In this document: positions 7,353 through 15,155 of the stretch, piece by piece
Position numbering within the stretch: the first letter of the stretch is position 1
Layout: each line of letters begins with the position of its first letter
Translations under genes and position numbers: made by a program
The notes under the pieces: model-generated
What the model was told of the DNA's origin: nothing
Seen by the model: the letters and a program-made list of their open reading frames with translations, nothing else
The model's database searches: none
NCBI RefSeq assembly: GCF_041431135.1
Contig: NZ_CP107799.1
Coordinates: 186,001-250,000 of the forward strand
DNA from: Streptomyces sp. NBC_00554
GTDB lineage: Bacteria > Actinomycetota > Actinomycetes > Streptomycetales > Streptomycetaceae
Length of the DNA stretch: 64,000 nt
Direction of reading: 5' to 3'

Positions 7353-8972
7353 ATGGACGTGCGCAGACCGATCCACACCGGCAAAGCCTCCTGGACGACG
7401 GGCCGACCACTGAGGAAGCTGGTGGTCGCGAGCGCTGTCGGGGCCATGCTCGTCGCGGGAGGCCAGCCCCTGGCCCTCGCGGCCGGCCCGCACCACGCGC
7501 CCGACCGGCCCACTTGCGCGGTCACGGACATGCAGGGTGTCGTGTCCGGTGACGCGACGATCGTGTCCGCACGGTCCGTGACCACGCCGACCACCCACAC
7601 CGCGTACTGCCGCGTCGACGGATACCTCACCACCTCCGGACCGGCCGGCACCGACCAGGTGAACTTCCAGGTGTCGTTGCCGGACACCTTCGCGAGCCGC
7701 TACGTGCTCATCGGTGTCGGCGGCGCCGCCGGGTCCGTCCCGGACCCCACCGAGGTACAGCTCCAGCAGGGCTGGGCCCAGGCGGGCACCGACGCCCGCG
7801 GGCCCGGGCAGATCCTGGACTACACGTTCGCGGCCGACCGCACCAAGGCGCTGGATTGGGCCACCCGCGGCGTGCACCTGTCCACCGTCGAGACGCAGGC
7901 CATCACTCGCGCGTACTACGGCCTGACCAACCGGCGGGGACAGCTGTACAGGTATATCGACGGCTGCTCCGGCGGCGGCCGGATGGGACTGGTCGAGGCG
8001 TCGCAGTACCCGTCCGAGTACGACGGCGTGCTCGCCGGGGCGCCAGGCAGCAACAGCCTGAACATCCTCAAGTTCGGGCAGATCGTCGACCACCTGCTGC
8101 GCCACTCCGACTCGTGGGTCTCCCCCGCCCAGCTCCAGCAGCTGGAGACCGCGGTGGTCGCGAAGTACGACGCGAGCGACGGAGCCGTGGACGGCTTCGT
8201 CCGGGACCCGAGCAAGATCGACCCCAAGTGGTTCGGCTCCCTGGGCATCTTCACGCCGGCGCAGCTCGGCCTCCTCGAGGTCATCACGGGTGAGCTGAAG
8301 GTCGGCGACCGTGTCTACAAGGGATACTCGGCGTCCAACCCGACGGGCTGGGCGCAGTTCCTGACCGGATTCGTGCCGCCCTCGGACTGGGGCGCCACCC
8401 AGACACCGCCCTCGCTGAGACTGTTCGACACCAACACCAGGGCGATGTTCGGTCTTGACTACGACTTCCGGACCCAGTTCGACTTCGACGACCCGGCCGA
8501 CCTCCAACGCTGGACGACCGCCTTCGACGAGGTCTTCCCCGCGCAGAACCCCGGCCCGGCCAGCTTCGACGCCTTCCAGGCCCGCGGCGGCAAGATGCTG
8601 ATCTGGCATGGGGTGAGCGACAACGGCATCTCGGTGTTCGACACCACCAAGCTCTACCGGCAGATCGCCGGCCACGACGGCGGATACGCCGTTACGCAGA
8701 AGTCGATCCGGCTGTTCACCACCCCGGGCCTGCTGCACTGCTTCGGCGGCCCCGGCCCCCAGGACACCCCGGTCCAGGGCCTTGCCGCGCTGGCGAAGTG
8801 GGTCGAGCAGGGCCAACCGCCGCAGACGATCGTGGTGAACTCCGGACCGGGCCAGCCCAAGGCCGGCTTCCGGCTGTGCCCCTACCCCGGCACACCCACG
8901 TTCCTCGGCGGGGTGCGCAACCCCGCGCGCCTGGACCCGCTCGACGCGGCGAACTGGTTCTGTCGCCGATGA
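7353..8972 (+). CDS. Secreted tannase/feruloyl esterase-family hydrolase
   Basis: A 539-residue protein with a signal peptide (basic RKLVVASAVGAMLVAGG segment, cleavage near ALAAG, about residue 44). The mature part matches the tannase / feruloyl esterase family: nucleophile elbow DGCSGGGRMG, then IWHGVSDNGIS (acidic triad position) and TPGLLHCFGGPG (His position). These enzymes hydrolyse esters of aromatic acids outside the cell, which fits an aromatic-catabolic island. The ATG at 7353 is chosen over one four codons upstream because GGAG lies 6 nt before it. A strong terminator follows at 8984-9026. The precise ester substrate is not predictable. Confidence 0.85.
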   Translation: MDVRRPIHTGKASWTTGRPLRKLVVASAVGAMLVAGGQPLALAAGPHHAPDRPTCAVTDMQGVVSGDATIVSARSVTTPTTHTAYCRVDGYLTTSGPAGTDQVNFQVSLPDTFASRYVLIGVGGAAGSVPDPTEVQLQQGWAQAGTDARGPGQILDYTFAADRTKALDWATRGVHLSTVETQAITRAYYGLTNRRGQLYRYIDGCSGGGRMGLVEASQYPSEYDGVLAGAPGSNSLNILKFGQIVDHLLRHSDSWVSPAQLQQLETAVVAKYDASDGAVDGFVRDPSKIDPKWFGSLGIFTPAQLGLLEVITGELKVGDRVYKGYSASNPTGWAQFLTGFVPPSDWGATQTPPSLRLFDTNTRAMFGLDYDFRTQFDFDDPADLQRWTTAFDEVFPAQNPGPASFDAFQARGGKMLIWHGVSDNGISVFDTTKLYRQIAGHDGGYAVTQKSIRLFTTPGLLHCFGGPGPQDTPVQGLAALAKWVEQGQPPQTIVVNSGPGQPKAGFRLCPYPGTPTFLGGVRNPARLDPLDAANWFCRR

Positions 8973-8983
8973 CCGCCTGATCT

Positions 8984-9026
8984 CCCCGTGCTGCCAGGCC
9001 CCGGCTCAGGGGCGGGCGGCACGGGG
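8984..9026 (+). terminator. Hairpin terminator after the tannase-like gene
   Basis: CCCCGTGC-t-GCC pairs with GGC-g-GCACGGGG around a GC-rich loop, starting 12 bp after the stop. No U-run follows, as is usual in Streptomyces. Confidence 0.7.
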
Positions 9027-9060
9027 ATCAGGAGCTTCACGGTTCTCCTCGTGCGCCGCC

Positions 9061-9138
9061 TCAACGCGGTAGGCCCAGCACCCGGTCCCCGATGATGTCG
9101 TGCCAGATCTCCGAGGTCCGCCCCCGTTCGTCGATGCC
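9061..9138 (-). pseudogene. C-terminal scar of an acyl-CoA dehydrogenase
   Basis: The minus strand reads RTSEIWHDIIGDRVLGLPR and a stop. The last eleven residues (IIGDRVLGLPR) are identical to the end of the intact acyl-CoA dehydrogenase encoded at 12963-14135, and the preceding TSE motif also matches. Upstream in frame there is no dehydrogenase sequence. It is either a relic of a paralogue or a product of recombination between the two copies. Confidence 0.6.
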
Positions 9139-9191
9139 GTTGAGGCTCTTGCGGCCATGGTCGGCGCATGGAGGGCCGGGGGATGACTGCA

Positions 9192-9218
9192 GGCTCCCTG
9201 CCCGTGCAGCAGGGAGCC
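9192..9218 (-). terminator. Hairpin terminator of the glutathione peroxidase operon
   Basis: GGCTCCCTGC and GCAGGGAGCC form a perfect 10-bp stem with a 7-nt loop, 9 bp past the stop codon at 9228. Confidence 0.75.
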
Positions 9219-9227
9219 AAGACGTGT

Positions 9228-9716
9228 TCAGGCCTGGAGCTGACCCTCGATGGCCGCGACGACCTCCGCCGCTTCCGGGTCGACCAGCGGCCTGAAGCGG
9301 GCCACGGGCTCGCCCTGCGGGGAGATCAGGAACTTCTCGAAGTTCCACTTGATGTCACCGGCCTCGCCGTCGGTGTCGGCGAGCTTCGTCAGCTCGGTGT
9401 ACAGCGGGTGCCGGTTCTCGCCGTTGACGTCGGTCTTCTCCAGCAGTGGGAAGGTGACGCCGTAGGTCGCCGAGCAGAAGGTTTGGATGTCCTCGGCGCT
9501 GCCGGGCTCCTGCCCGTGGAACTGGTTGCACGGTACGCCGAGGACGGTGAACCCCCGGTCTCCGTACTGCTGTTGCAGGCGCTCGAGGGCGGCGTACTGC
9601 GGTGTGAGGCCGCACTTGGAGGCGACGTTCACCACCAGGACCGCAGTGCCTTTGTAGGAGTCGAGCGTGGTCGGGTCACCGGACAGGGTGCGCAGGGGAA
9701 TGTCGTACAGAGTCAT
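9228..9716 (-). CDS. Glutathione peroxidase-family (thiol) peroxidase
   Basis: A 162-residue protein with the GPx signature VLVVNVASKCGLTPQYAALE (peroxidatic Cys about residue 35), GVPCNQFHGQEPG and KWNFEKFLISPQG. Bacterial members usually take electrons from thioredoxin or mycothiol systems rather than glutathione, and detoxify peroxides in the cytosol. It is the last gene of the minus-strand run from the acyl-CoA dehydrogenase at 14135, 60 bp after the ferredoxin gene. A peroxidase here could protect the oxygen-sensitive KorAB/ferredoxin pair. A hairpin terminator follows. Confidence 0.9.
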   Translation of the reverse strand: MTLYDIPLRTLSGDPTTLDSYKGTAVLVVNVASKCGLTPQYAALERLQQQYGDRGFTVLGVPCNQFHGQEPGSAEDIQTFCSATYGVTFPLLEKTDVNGENRHPLYTELTKLADTDGEAGDIKWNFEKFLISPQGEPVARFRPLVDPEAAEVVAAIEGQLQA

Positions 9717-9776
9717 CAGGTCTTCTCTCAGGTCAGTCTCTCTCGGTATCTGCTTCTCGGCGTCTGTCTCCCGGTG

Positions 9777-9968
9777 TCAGGTGAGCAGCACGGCCTGTTC
9801 GGGGCAGGACCGTCCCGCGAGCCGGGCGTCGGCGAGCTGGCGGTTCTCGGGCCGGGGGACGGTCACCGTCCCGTAGCCCTCCTCGTCCTCGGCGAACAGA
9901 TCCGGTGCGACATCGAAGCAGCGGCCGTGACCGGCGCACAGATCAGGGTCGATACGCAGTTCGGTCAT
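9777..9968 (-). CDS. Small [3Fe-4S]-type ferredoxin
   Basis: A 63-residue ferredoxin: DPDLCAGHGRCFDVAP, with C11, His14 in the place of the second cysteine, C17, and C55 in RSCPEQAV. The Cys-to-His pattern is typical of the [3Fe-4S] ferredoxins that feed actinobacterial P450 enzymes. Its ATG lies inside the end of korB, so it is coupled to the 2-oxoacid:ferredoxin oxidoreductase, which could reduce it. Possible acceptors are the P450 at 42278 or the Rieske oxygenase at 29441, neither of which has its own ferredoxin next to it. Confidence 0.9.
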   Translation of the reverse strand: MTELRIDPDLCAGHGRCFDVAPDLFAEDEEGYGTVTVPRPENRQLADARLAGRSCPEQAVLLT

Positions 9969-11041
9969 GGCGTCGCCGCGCCCACGGTCCAGGTGTCCTT
10001 GCCGTCGAGGAGCGACTGGAGGCCGGCCGGGCGCGCCTTCCGCTCCTCGGCGACCTGCTGCCGGGCCTGGTCGTCGTAGGTCGGCCGGGCCACGGAGTGG
10101 AAGATACCGGTGACGGTGTGGTTGAGGTCGGAGCCGGTCAGCCGGGAGAGGGCGAAGGCGTACGAGGGGTCGTCCACGGTGGCGTCGTGCACGACGATGT
10201 CGTCCTCGTTCACCTCGTCCGCGCGGGCCACGCGCAGACCGGCGTACCGGCCCCGGACCACGGCCCATTCGTTGTCACGGCCGAAGCGGATCGGCTCCCC
10301 GTGCCGCAGTCCGATGAGGTGCTGCTCGCGCTCCCCGGGTTCCTTGAGCAGGTCGAAGGCGCCGTCGTTGAAGATCGGGCAGTTCTGGTAGATCTCCACC
10401 AGGGCGCTGCCGCGATGGGCCGCCGCGGCGGCGAGCACCTCGGTGAGCTGCTTGCGGTCCGAGTCCAGCGCTCTGGCGACGAAGGTGGCCTCGGCGCCCA
10501 GGGCGAGCGAGACCGGATTGAAGGGTGCGTCGATCGAGCCCATCGGCGTCGATTTGGTGACCTTGCCGACTTCCGAGGTCGGGCTGTACTGGCCCTTGGT
10601 GAGGCCGTAGATCTGATTGTTGAAGAGCAGGATCTTGAGGTTGACGTTGCGGCGCAGGGTGTGGATGAGGTGGTTGCCGCCGATGGACAGCGCGTCGCCG
10701 TCGCCGGTCACCACCCAGACGCTCAGATCGGGCCGGGCCACGGCGAGACCGGAGGCGATCGCGGGGGCGCGCCCGTGGATGGAGTGGAAGCCATAGGTGT
10801 CCAGGTAGTACGGGAAGCGGGACGAGCAGCCGATGCCGGAGACGAACGCGATGTTCTCGCGCTTGAGTCCGAGCTTGGGCAGGAAGGCCTGCACGGCCGC
10901 GAGGACCGCGTAGTCGCCGCAGCCGGGGCACCAGCGCACTTCCTGGTCGGACTTGTAGTCCTTGGCCGACTGCTTCGCGCTGTCGGTGGGTACGCCATCC
11001 AGTCCGCCTGCGGTGGGCAGGCCGAGGTCGGTCAAGGTCAC
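9965..11041 (-). CDS. korB: 2-oxoacid:ferredoxin oxidoreductase, beta subunit
   Basis: A 358-residue TPP-binding subunit. Visible are VRWCPGCGDYAVLAAVQ (cluster cysteines), the TPP motif GDGDALSIGGNHLIHTLRRN ending at NN, and the KSTPMGSIDAPFNP segment typical of KorB. With KorA it would oxidatively decarboxylate a 2-oxoacid (commonly 2-oxoglutarate) to acyl-CoA while reducing ferredoxin. The GTG start at 11041 overlaps the korA stop (GTGA) and has GGAGGGG upstream; a longer upstream start would be buried in korA. A ferredoxin gene follows directly. Confidence 0.92.
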   Translation of the reverse strand: MTLTDLGLPTAGGLDGVPTDSAKQSAKDYKSDQEVRWCPGCGDYAVLAAVQAFLPKLGLKRENIAFVSGIGCSSRFPYYLDTYGFHSIHGRAPAIASGLAVARPDLSVWVVTGDGDALSIGGNHLIHTLRRNVNLKILLFNNQIYGLTKGQYSPTSEVGKVTKSTPMGSIDAPFNPVSLALGAEATFVARALDSDRKQLTEVLAAAAAHRGSALVEIYQNCPIFNDGAFDLLKEPGEREQHLIGLRHGEPIRFGRDNEWAVVRGRYAGLRVARADEVNEDDIVVHDATVDDPSYAFALSRLTGSDLNHTVTGIFHSVARPTYDDQARQQVAEERKARPAGLQSLLDGKDTWTVGAATP

Positions 11042-12966
11042 GAGGACCCCTCCTTGATGATGCGGGTCAGCACGCTTTCCAGTTCCTCGGCCAGGAAGGG
11101 CAGCCCGGCGACCTTCGAACAACTCTCCACGTCGACCAGGTACTTGGCCCGCAGCAGCGACGCGAGCTGGCCGAGGTTCATCTCCGGCACGACCACGTGC
11201 CGGTAGCGGCCGAGGACTTCGCCGAGGTCCGCCGGGAACGGGTTGAGGTGACGCAGGTGAGCATGGGCGACCTCCAGGCCGGCCCGGCGGACGCGGCGTG
11301 CGGCGGCGCCGATCGGTCCGTAGGTGGACCCCCAGCCGACCACCAGGACCTCGGCGCGGCCTGACGGATCGTCAAGCTCCGTGTCCGGTACGCGGATTCC
11401 GTCGATCTTGGCCTGCCGCAGCCGTACCATCCGGTCGTGGTTGTCGGGGTCGTACGAGATGTCGCCCCTGCCGTCGGACTTCTCAAGGCCGCCGATGCGG
11501 TGGGCGATCCCGGGTGTGCCGGGTACCGCCCAGGGGCGGGCGAGGGTCTCGGGGTCGCGCAGGTAGGGCCAGAACTCCCCTGATCCGTCGGGGGCGTTGG
11601 GGCCGTCGGCGAACTCGGGTGTCAGGTCGGGCAGGTCGGCCGCGTCCGGGATGCGCCAGGGCTCGGAGCCGTTGGCGATCGCGCCGTCCGAGAGGAGCAG
11701 TACGGGGGTGCGGTAGGTCAGTGCGATGCGGGCGGCCTCCAGCGCGGTGTCGAAGCAGTCCGCGGGCGAGCGCGGGGCGAGCACGGCCACCGGGGACTCG
11801 CCGTTGCGGCCGTGCATGGCCTGGAGGAGGTCGGCCTGCTCGGTCTTGGTGGGCAGGCCGGTGGAGGGGCCGCCGCGCTGTACGTCGATGACGAGCAGCG
11901 GGAGTTCGGTCATCACCGCGAGCCCGATCGTCTCGGACTTGAGCGCGATACCCGGCCCGGATGTCGTGGTCACCCCCAGCGCCCCGCCGTAGGAGGCGCC
12001 GAGCGCCGCGCCGATGCCGGCGATCTCGTCCTCGGCCTGGAAGGTCGTCACCCCGAAGTTCTTGTGCTTGGACAGCTCGTGCAGGATGTCGCTGGCCGGG
12101 GTGATGGGGTACGTGCCGAGCAGGACCGGCAGTCCGGAACACTGACCGGCCGCGACGATCCCGTACGCGAGCGCGGTGTTGCCGGTGATCTGCCGGTAGG
12201 TGCCCTCCGGCAGACCGGCGGGAGCGATCTCGTAGGAGACGGCGAAGGCCTCGGTGGTCTCGCCGTAGTTCCAACCCGCTTTGAAGGCAAGGATGTTGGC
12301 GTCCGCGAGATCCGGCCTCTTGGCGAACTTCTCCCGCAGGAACTGTTCGGTGCCGTACGTGGCGCGGCCGTACATCCAGGACACCAGGCCCAGCGCGAAC
12401 ATGTTCTTCGCCCGCTCGCCGTCCTTCTTCCCGACCTCGGTCTCGGACAGGGCGCCGAGCGTGAGCGAGGTCATGGCGACCGCGTGCACCTGGTAGCCGG
12501 CCAGGGTGTCGTCGTCCAGCGGCGAGGCGTCGTATCCGACCTTGCTCAGGTTGCGGGTGGTGAAGGCGTCGGTGTTGACGATCAGGGTGCCGCCTGCGGG
12601 CAGGTCCGCCAGGTTGGCCTTCAGCGCGGCGGGGTTCATCGCGACCAGGACGTCCGGCCGGTCGCCGGGGGTGAGGATGTCGAAGTCGGCGAAGTGGACC
12701 TGGAAGCTGGAGACGCCGGGGATGGTGCCCTGGGGGGCGCGGATCTCGGCGGGGAAGTTCGGCAGGGTCGCCAGGTCGTTGCCCAGGGCCGCCGCGTCGG
12801 AGGTGAACCGGTCGCCCGTCAGCTGCATGCCGTCGCCGGAGTCGCCCGCGAAGCGGATCACGGCCCGGTGCAGGGGCTGCGGGTCGGCGGCCTCGGTGGT
12901 CTCAGTCATCTCAGCGGCCCCAGTGGGCTCAGTCGTCTCTGCGGGCTCAGTCGTCTCGGTGGTCAT
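11038..12966 (-). CDS. korA: 2-oxoacid:ferredoxin oxidoreductase, fused gamma-alpha subunit
   Basis: A 642-residue KorA. The N-terminal gamma domain (RFAGDSGDGMQLTGDRF, about residues 35-220) is fused to the alpha domain (LLGTYPITPASDILHELSK and TTTSGPGIALKSETIGLAVM). The first 30 residues are a low-complexity Thr/Glu repeat (TTETTEPAETTEP), apparently unstructured and not part of the family fold. The start overlaps the acyl-CoA dehydrogenase stop (ATGA). Together with korB and the ferredoxin gene it could make low-potential electrons for the oxygenases. Confidence 0.92.
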   Translation of the reverse strand: MTTETTEPAETTEPTGAAEMTETTEAADPQPLHRAVIRFAGDSGDGMQLTGDRFTSDAAALGNDLATLPNFPAEIRAPQGTIPGVSSFQVHFADFDILTPGDRPDVLVAMNPAALKANLADLPAGGTLIVNTDAFTTRNLSKVGYDASPLDDDTLAGYQVHAVAMTSLTLGALSETEVGKKDGERAKNMFALGLVSWMYGRATYGTEQFLREKFAKRPDLADANILAFKAGWNYGETTEAFAVSYEIAPAGLPEGTYRQITGNTALAYGIVAAGQCSGLPVLLGTYPITPASDILHELSKHKNFGVTTFQAEDEIAGIGAALGASYGGALGVTTTSGPGIALKSETIGLAVMTELPLLVIDVQRGGPSTGLPTKTEQADLLQAMHGRNGESPVAVLAPRSPADCFDTALEAARIALTYRTPVLLLSDGAIANGSEPWRIPDAADLPDLTPEFADGPNAPDGSGEFWPYLRDPETLARPWAVPGTPGIAHRIGGLEKSDGRGDISYDPDNHDRMVRLRQAKIDGIRVPDTELDDPSGRAEVLVVGWGSTYGPIGAAARRVRRAGLEVAHAHLRHLNPFPADLGEVLGRYRHVVVPEMNLGQLASLLRAKYLVDVESCSKVAGLPFLAEELESVLTRIIKEGSS

Positions 12967-14135
12967 CGCGGCAGCCCCAATACTCGGTCGCCGATGATGT
13001 TGCGCATGACCTCGGAGGTGCCGCCGCCGATCGAGAGGGAGAAGGAGTAGAGGTACTTGCCACTCCACCCGTCCGGCTCCCAGCGGCTGCGGAAGCGCAG
13101 CGCGTCGGCGCCGAGCAGGTCGAAGGCCAACTCGTAGACCCGGCGGGCGACTTCCGCGTAGTACAGCTTGATCAGCGATCCCTCCGGGCCGGGTGTCGCC
13201 GTCCTGGCGTTGCGGGAGATGCCCGCGTACGTCATGGCGCGCAGTGCGGAGACCTCGGCCCGTGACGTGGCCAGACGCCGGGCGAACTCGTCGTCCGCGA
13301 GGGCGGGTCGGCGGCCGTCGGGGCCGGTGCGCTGCCCGGCCAGTTCGTACAGCTCCTCCACGGTGCGGGCCAGCCGGACCTGGTTCGCGGTGAAGGACGT
13401 ACCCCGCTCGAAGCCGAGGGTGGACATGGCCACGCTCCAGCCGCCGCCGAGCTCACCCACCACGTTGGCGAGGGGGATGCGCACCTCGTCGTAGTAGACC
13501 TCGCAGAATTCCTCACCGTCGTCCATGGTGCGGATGGGCCGTACCTCGATGCCGGGACTGTGCATGTCGCAGATGACCCAGGTGATGCCGTCGTGCTTGC
13601 GGTCGCTCCGGCCCGTGCGCACCAGGAGCTCCTGCCAGTCGGCGACATGGGCGAAGCTGGTCCAGATCTTCTGGCCGGTGACGACCAGCTCGTCGCCGTC
13701 GATCTCGGCCCGGGTGCTGAGCGAGCCCAGGTCGGAGCCGGCGTCGGGCTCGGAGAAGCCCTGGCACCAGACGACGTCGCCGCGCAGGATGGGGCGCAGA
13801 TGGGCGGCCTTGTGCTGTTCGGAGGCCCGTGCCATCAGCGTCGGTCCCGCGTGGTTCAGCCCCACGAAACAGCTGTCGATGCCGGGCTGTCCTGCCAGTG
13901 CGTACTCCTCGTACCAGATGAGCTGCTGGATCAGGGAGAGACCACGGCCCCCGTACTCCTCGGGCCAGGAGATGCCGGCCCAGCCGCCGTCCCACTGGCG
14001 TCGCTGCCAGGCGAGGTCGTGCTCGCGCATGGCACTGCCGTCGGACGGCCTGGTCCCGCGCGGGGCGTTCTCCCGCAGCCAGGTCCTCACCTCGTCCCGG
14101 AACTCGGTCTCCTGGGGCGAAAAGCCGAGATCCAT
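12963..14135 (-). CDS. Acyl-CoA dehydrogenase family protein
   Basis: A 390-residue FAD-dependent dehydrogenase. Family marks include WCQGFSEPDAGSDLGSLSTR, VTGQKIWTSFAHVADWQ and the C-terminal GGGTSEVMRNIIGDRVLGLP. It should form a 2,3-double bond in an acyl-CoA and pass electrons to ETF. It lacks the MCAD-type YEG glutamate, as do many FadE proteins for bulky or steroid-like substrates, so the base may differ. It lies 92 bp after the crotonase gene and is coupled to korA by ATGA. Start has AAGGAG 8 nt upstream. Confidence 0.9.
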   Translation of the reverse strand: MDLGFSPQETEFRDEVRTWLRENAPRGTRPSDGSAMREHDLAWQRRQWDGGWAGISWPEEYGGRGLSLIQQLIWYEEYALAGQPGIDSCFVGLNHAGPTLMARASEQHKAAHLRPILRGDVVWCQGFSEPDAGSDLGSLSTRAEIDGDELVVTGQKIWTSFAHVADWQELLVRTGRSDRKHDGITWVICDMHSPGIEVRPIRTMDDGEEFCEVYYDEVRIPLANVVGELGGGWSVAMSTLGFERGTSFTANQVRLARTVEELYELAGQRTGPDGRRPALADDEFARRLATSRAEVSALRAMTYAGISRNARTATPGPEGSLIKLYYAEVARRVYELAFDLLGADALRFRSRWEPDGWSGKYLYSFSLSIGGGTSEVMRNIIGDRVLGLPR

Positions 14136-14227
14136 CGGCGCTCTCCTTTTCGTCTGATGGTCGTCTGGGGGGGATGGCCGCGTCGCCGTCCCGAGGAAGC
14201 CTGGCTCGCAGCGGCCCTCGGCGGCGC

Positions 14228-15010
14228 TCAGCGCAGCCGGGGCTCGGTCTTGCGGCCGTTGTGGCGTGGCCCGCCCCCGGGATTGCCGATGCGCGGATAG
14301 ACGAGCCCGTTGCGCAGGGCCACCGAGGTCGGCTGGTCGAGGGATTCCCAGATGGCGCGGACGGTGCCCTGGATGGCTTCGGGGCGGCGCCCGGCTATCT
14401 CGCCCGCGAGCCGCGCGGCGTGATCCCAGAGGTCCTCGCGGGGGACGATCTCGGTGACCAGGCCGAGCCGCAGGGCCGTGTCGGCGGTCAGCCGTTCCTC
14501 ATTGCCGGTAAGGGCCCAGCGCAGTACGTCGCCCAGGGGCACACCGCGTTGCAGCATCCCGATCGGTTCGAGGGCGGAGACGATGCCCCCGCTCGCGTGC
14601 GGGTCGAAAAAGGTGGCGTCGTCGGAGCAGATGACGATGTCGGCCTCGTTGAGGAAGTACATGGCGCCGCCCGCGGCCATGCCGTGGACCGCCGCGACGA
14701 TGGGCTTCCACACCTTCTGCTGCTTGGGCCCGAGGCGGGCGCCGGGGTCCTCCTGCGACCAGAAGCCGCGGTCGGTCCACCAAGGGCCTTCGCGCACATC
14801 CATCCCGGTGCAGAAGGCGCGGTCGCCCGCCGCCCGCAGGACGACGGCGTGCACGGCGTCGTCCTCCCTGATCCGACGCCAGACGTCGGCCACCTCGATG
14901 GTCATGCGCTGGTTGAACGCGTTGAGGCTCTCCGGCCGGTTCAAGGTCACCGTCGCGACGTGATCCCTCAGGTCGAAAAGGATGGTCTCGTACGGTCCGG
15001 GGCTGGTCAT
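14228..15010 (-). CDS. Enoyl-CoA hydratase/isomerase (crotonase) family protein
   Basis: A 260-residue crotonase. It shows VTLNRPESLNAFNQRM, RAFCTGMDVREGPW (oxyanion loop) and VAAVHGMAAGGAMYFLNEAD. The usual second catalytic Glu site reads ASGGIVSALEPIGML. Expected activity is hydration or isomerisation of an enoyl-CoA. It heads the minus-strand run toward the acyl-CoA dehydrogenase and korAB. The 145-bp gap upstream contains three candidate operator words. Confidence 0.88.
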   Translation of the reverse strand: MTSPGPYETILFDLRDHVATVTLNRPESLNAFNQRMTIEVADVWRRIREDDAVHAVVLRAAGDRAFCTGMDVREGPWWTDRGFWSQEDPGARLGPKQQKVWKPIVAAVHGMAAGGAMYFLNEADIVICSDDATFFDPHASGGIVSALEPIGMLQRGVPLGDVLRWALTGNEERLTADTALRLGLVTEIVPREDLWDHAARLAGEIAGRRPEAIQGTVRAIWESLDQPTSVALRNGLVYPRIGNPGGGPRHNGRKTEPRLR

Positions 15011-15066
15011 GCGACTCCACAGGGACAGCGGTGGTGCCGCAGTGTCGCGGCAGCCCCACTCTAACT

Positions 15067-15141
15067 CTATCTGACGATAGTGTCACTCAAAATGCCGAGT
15101 GGAATCGCGCACCTGAGCAACTTCTGAGTATCAATCTGACG
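15067..15141. promoter_or_regulatory. Operator cluster upstream of the crotonase gene
   Basis: CTATC-TGAC-GATAG (15067-15080) is a 5-4-5 inverted repeat containing ATCTGACG. It runs directly into AGTG-T-CACT (15079-15087), a second palindrome. A second ATCTGACG lies at 15134-15141. The gap 15011-15155 holds no gene. Confidence 0.55.
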
Positions 15142-15155
15142 ACCAAGACAGGTGG

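Noticed and set aside
9061..9348. A 95-residue protein ending in IIGDRVLGLPR
   Set aside because: Only the last 25 codons resemble a protein family; the rest overlaps a terminator and the glutathione peroxidase gene in antisense.
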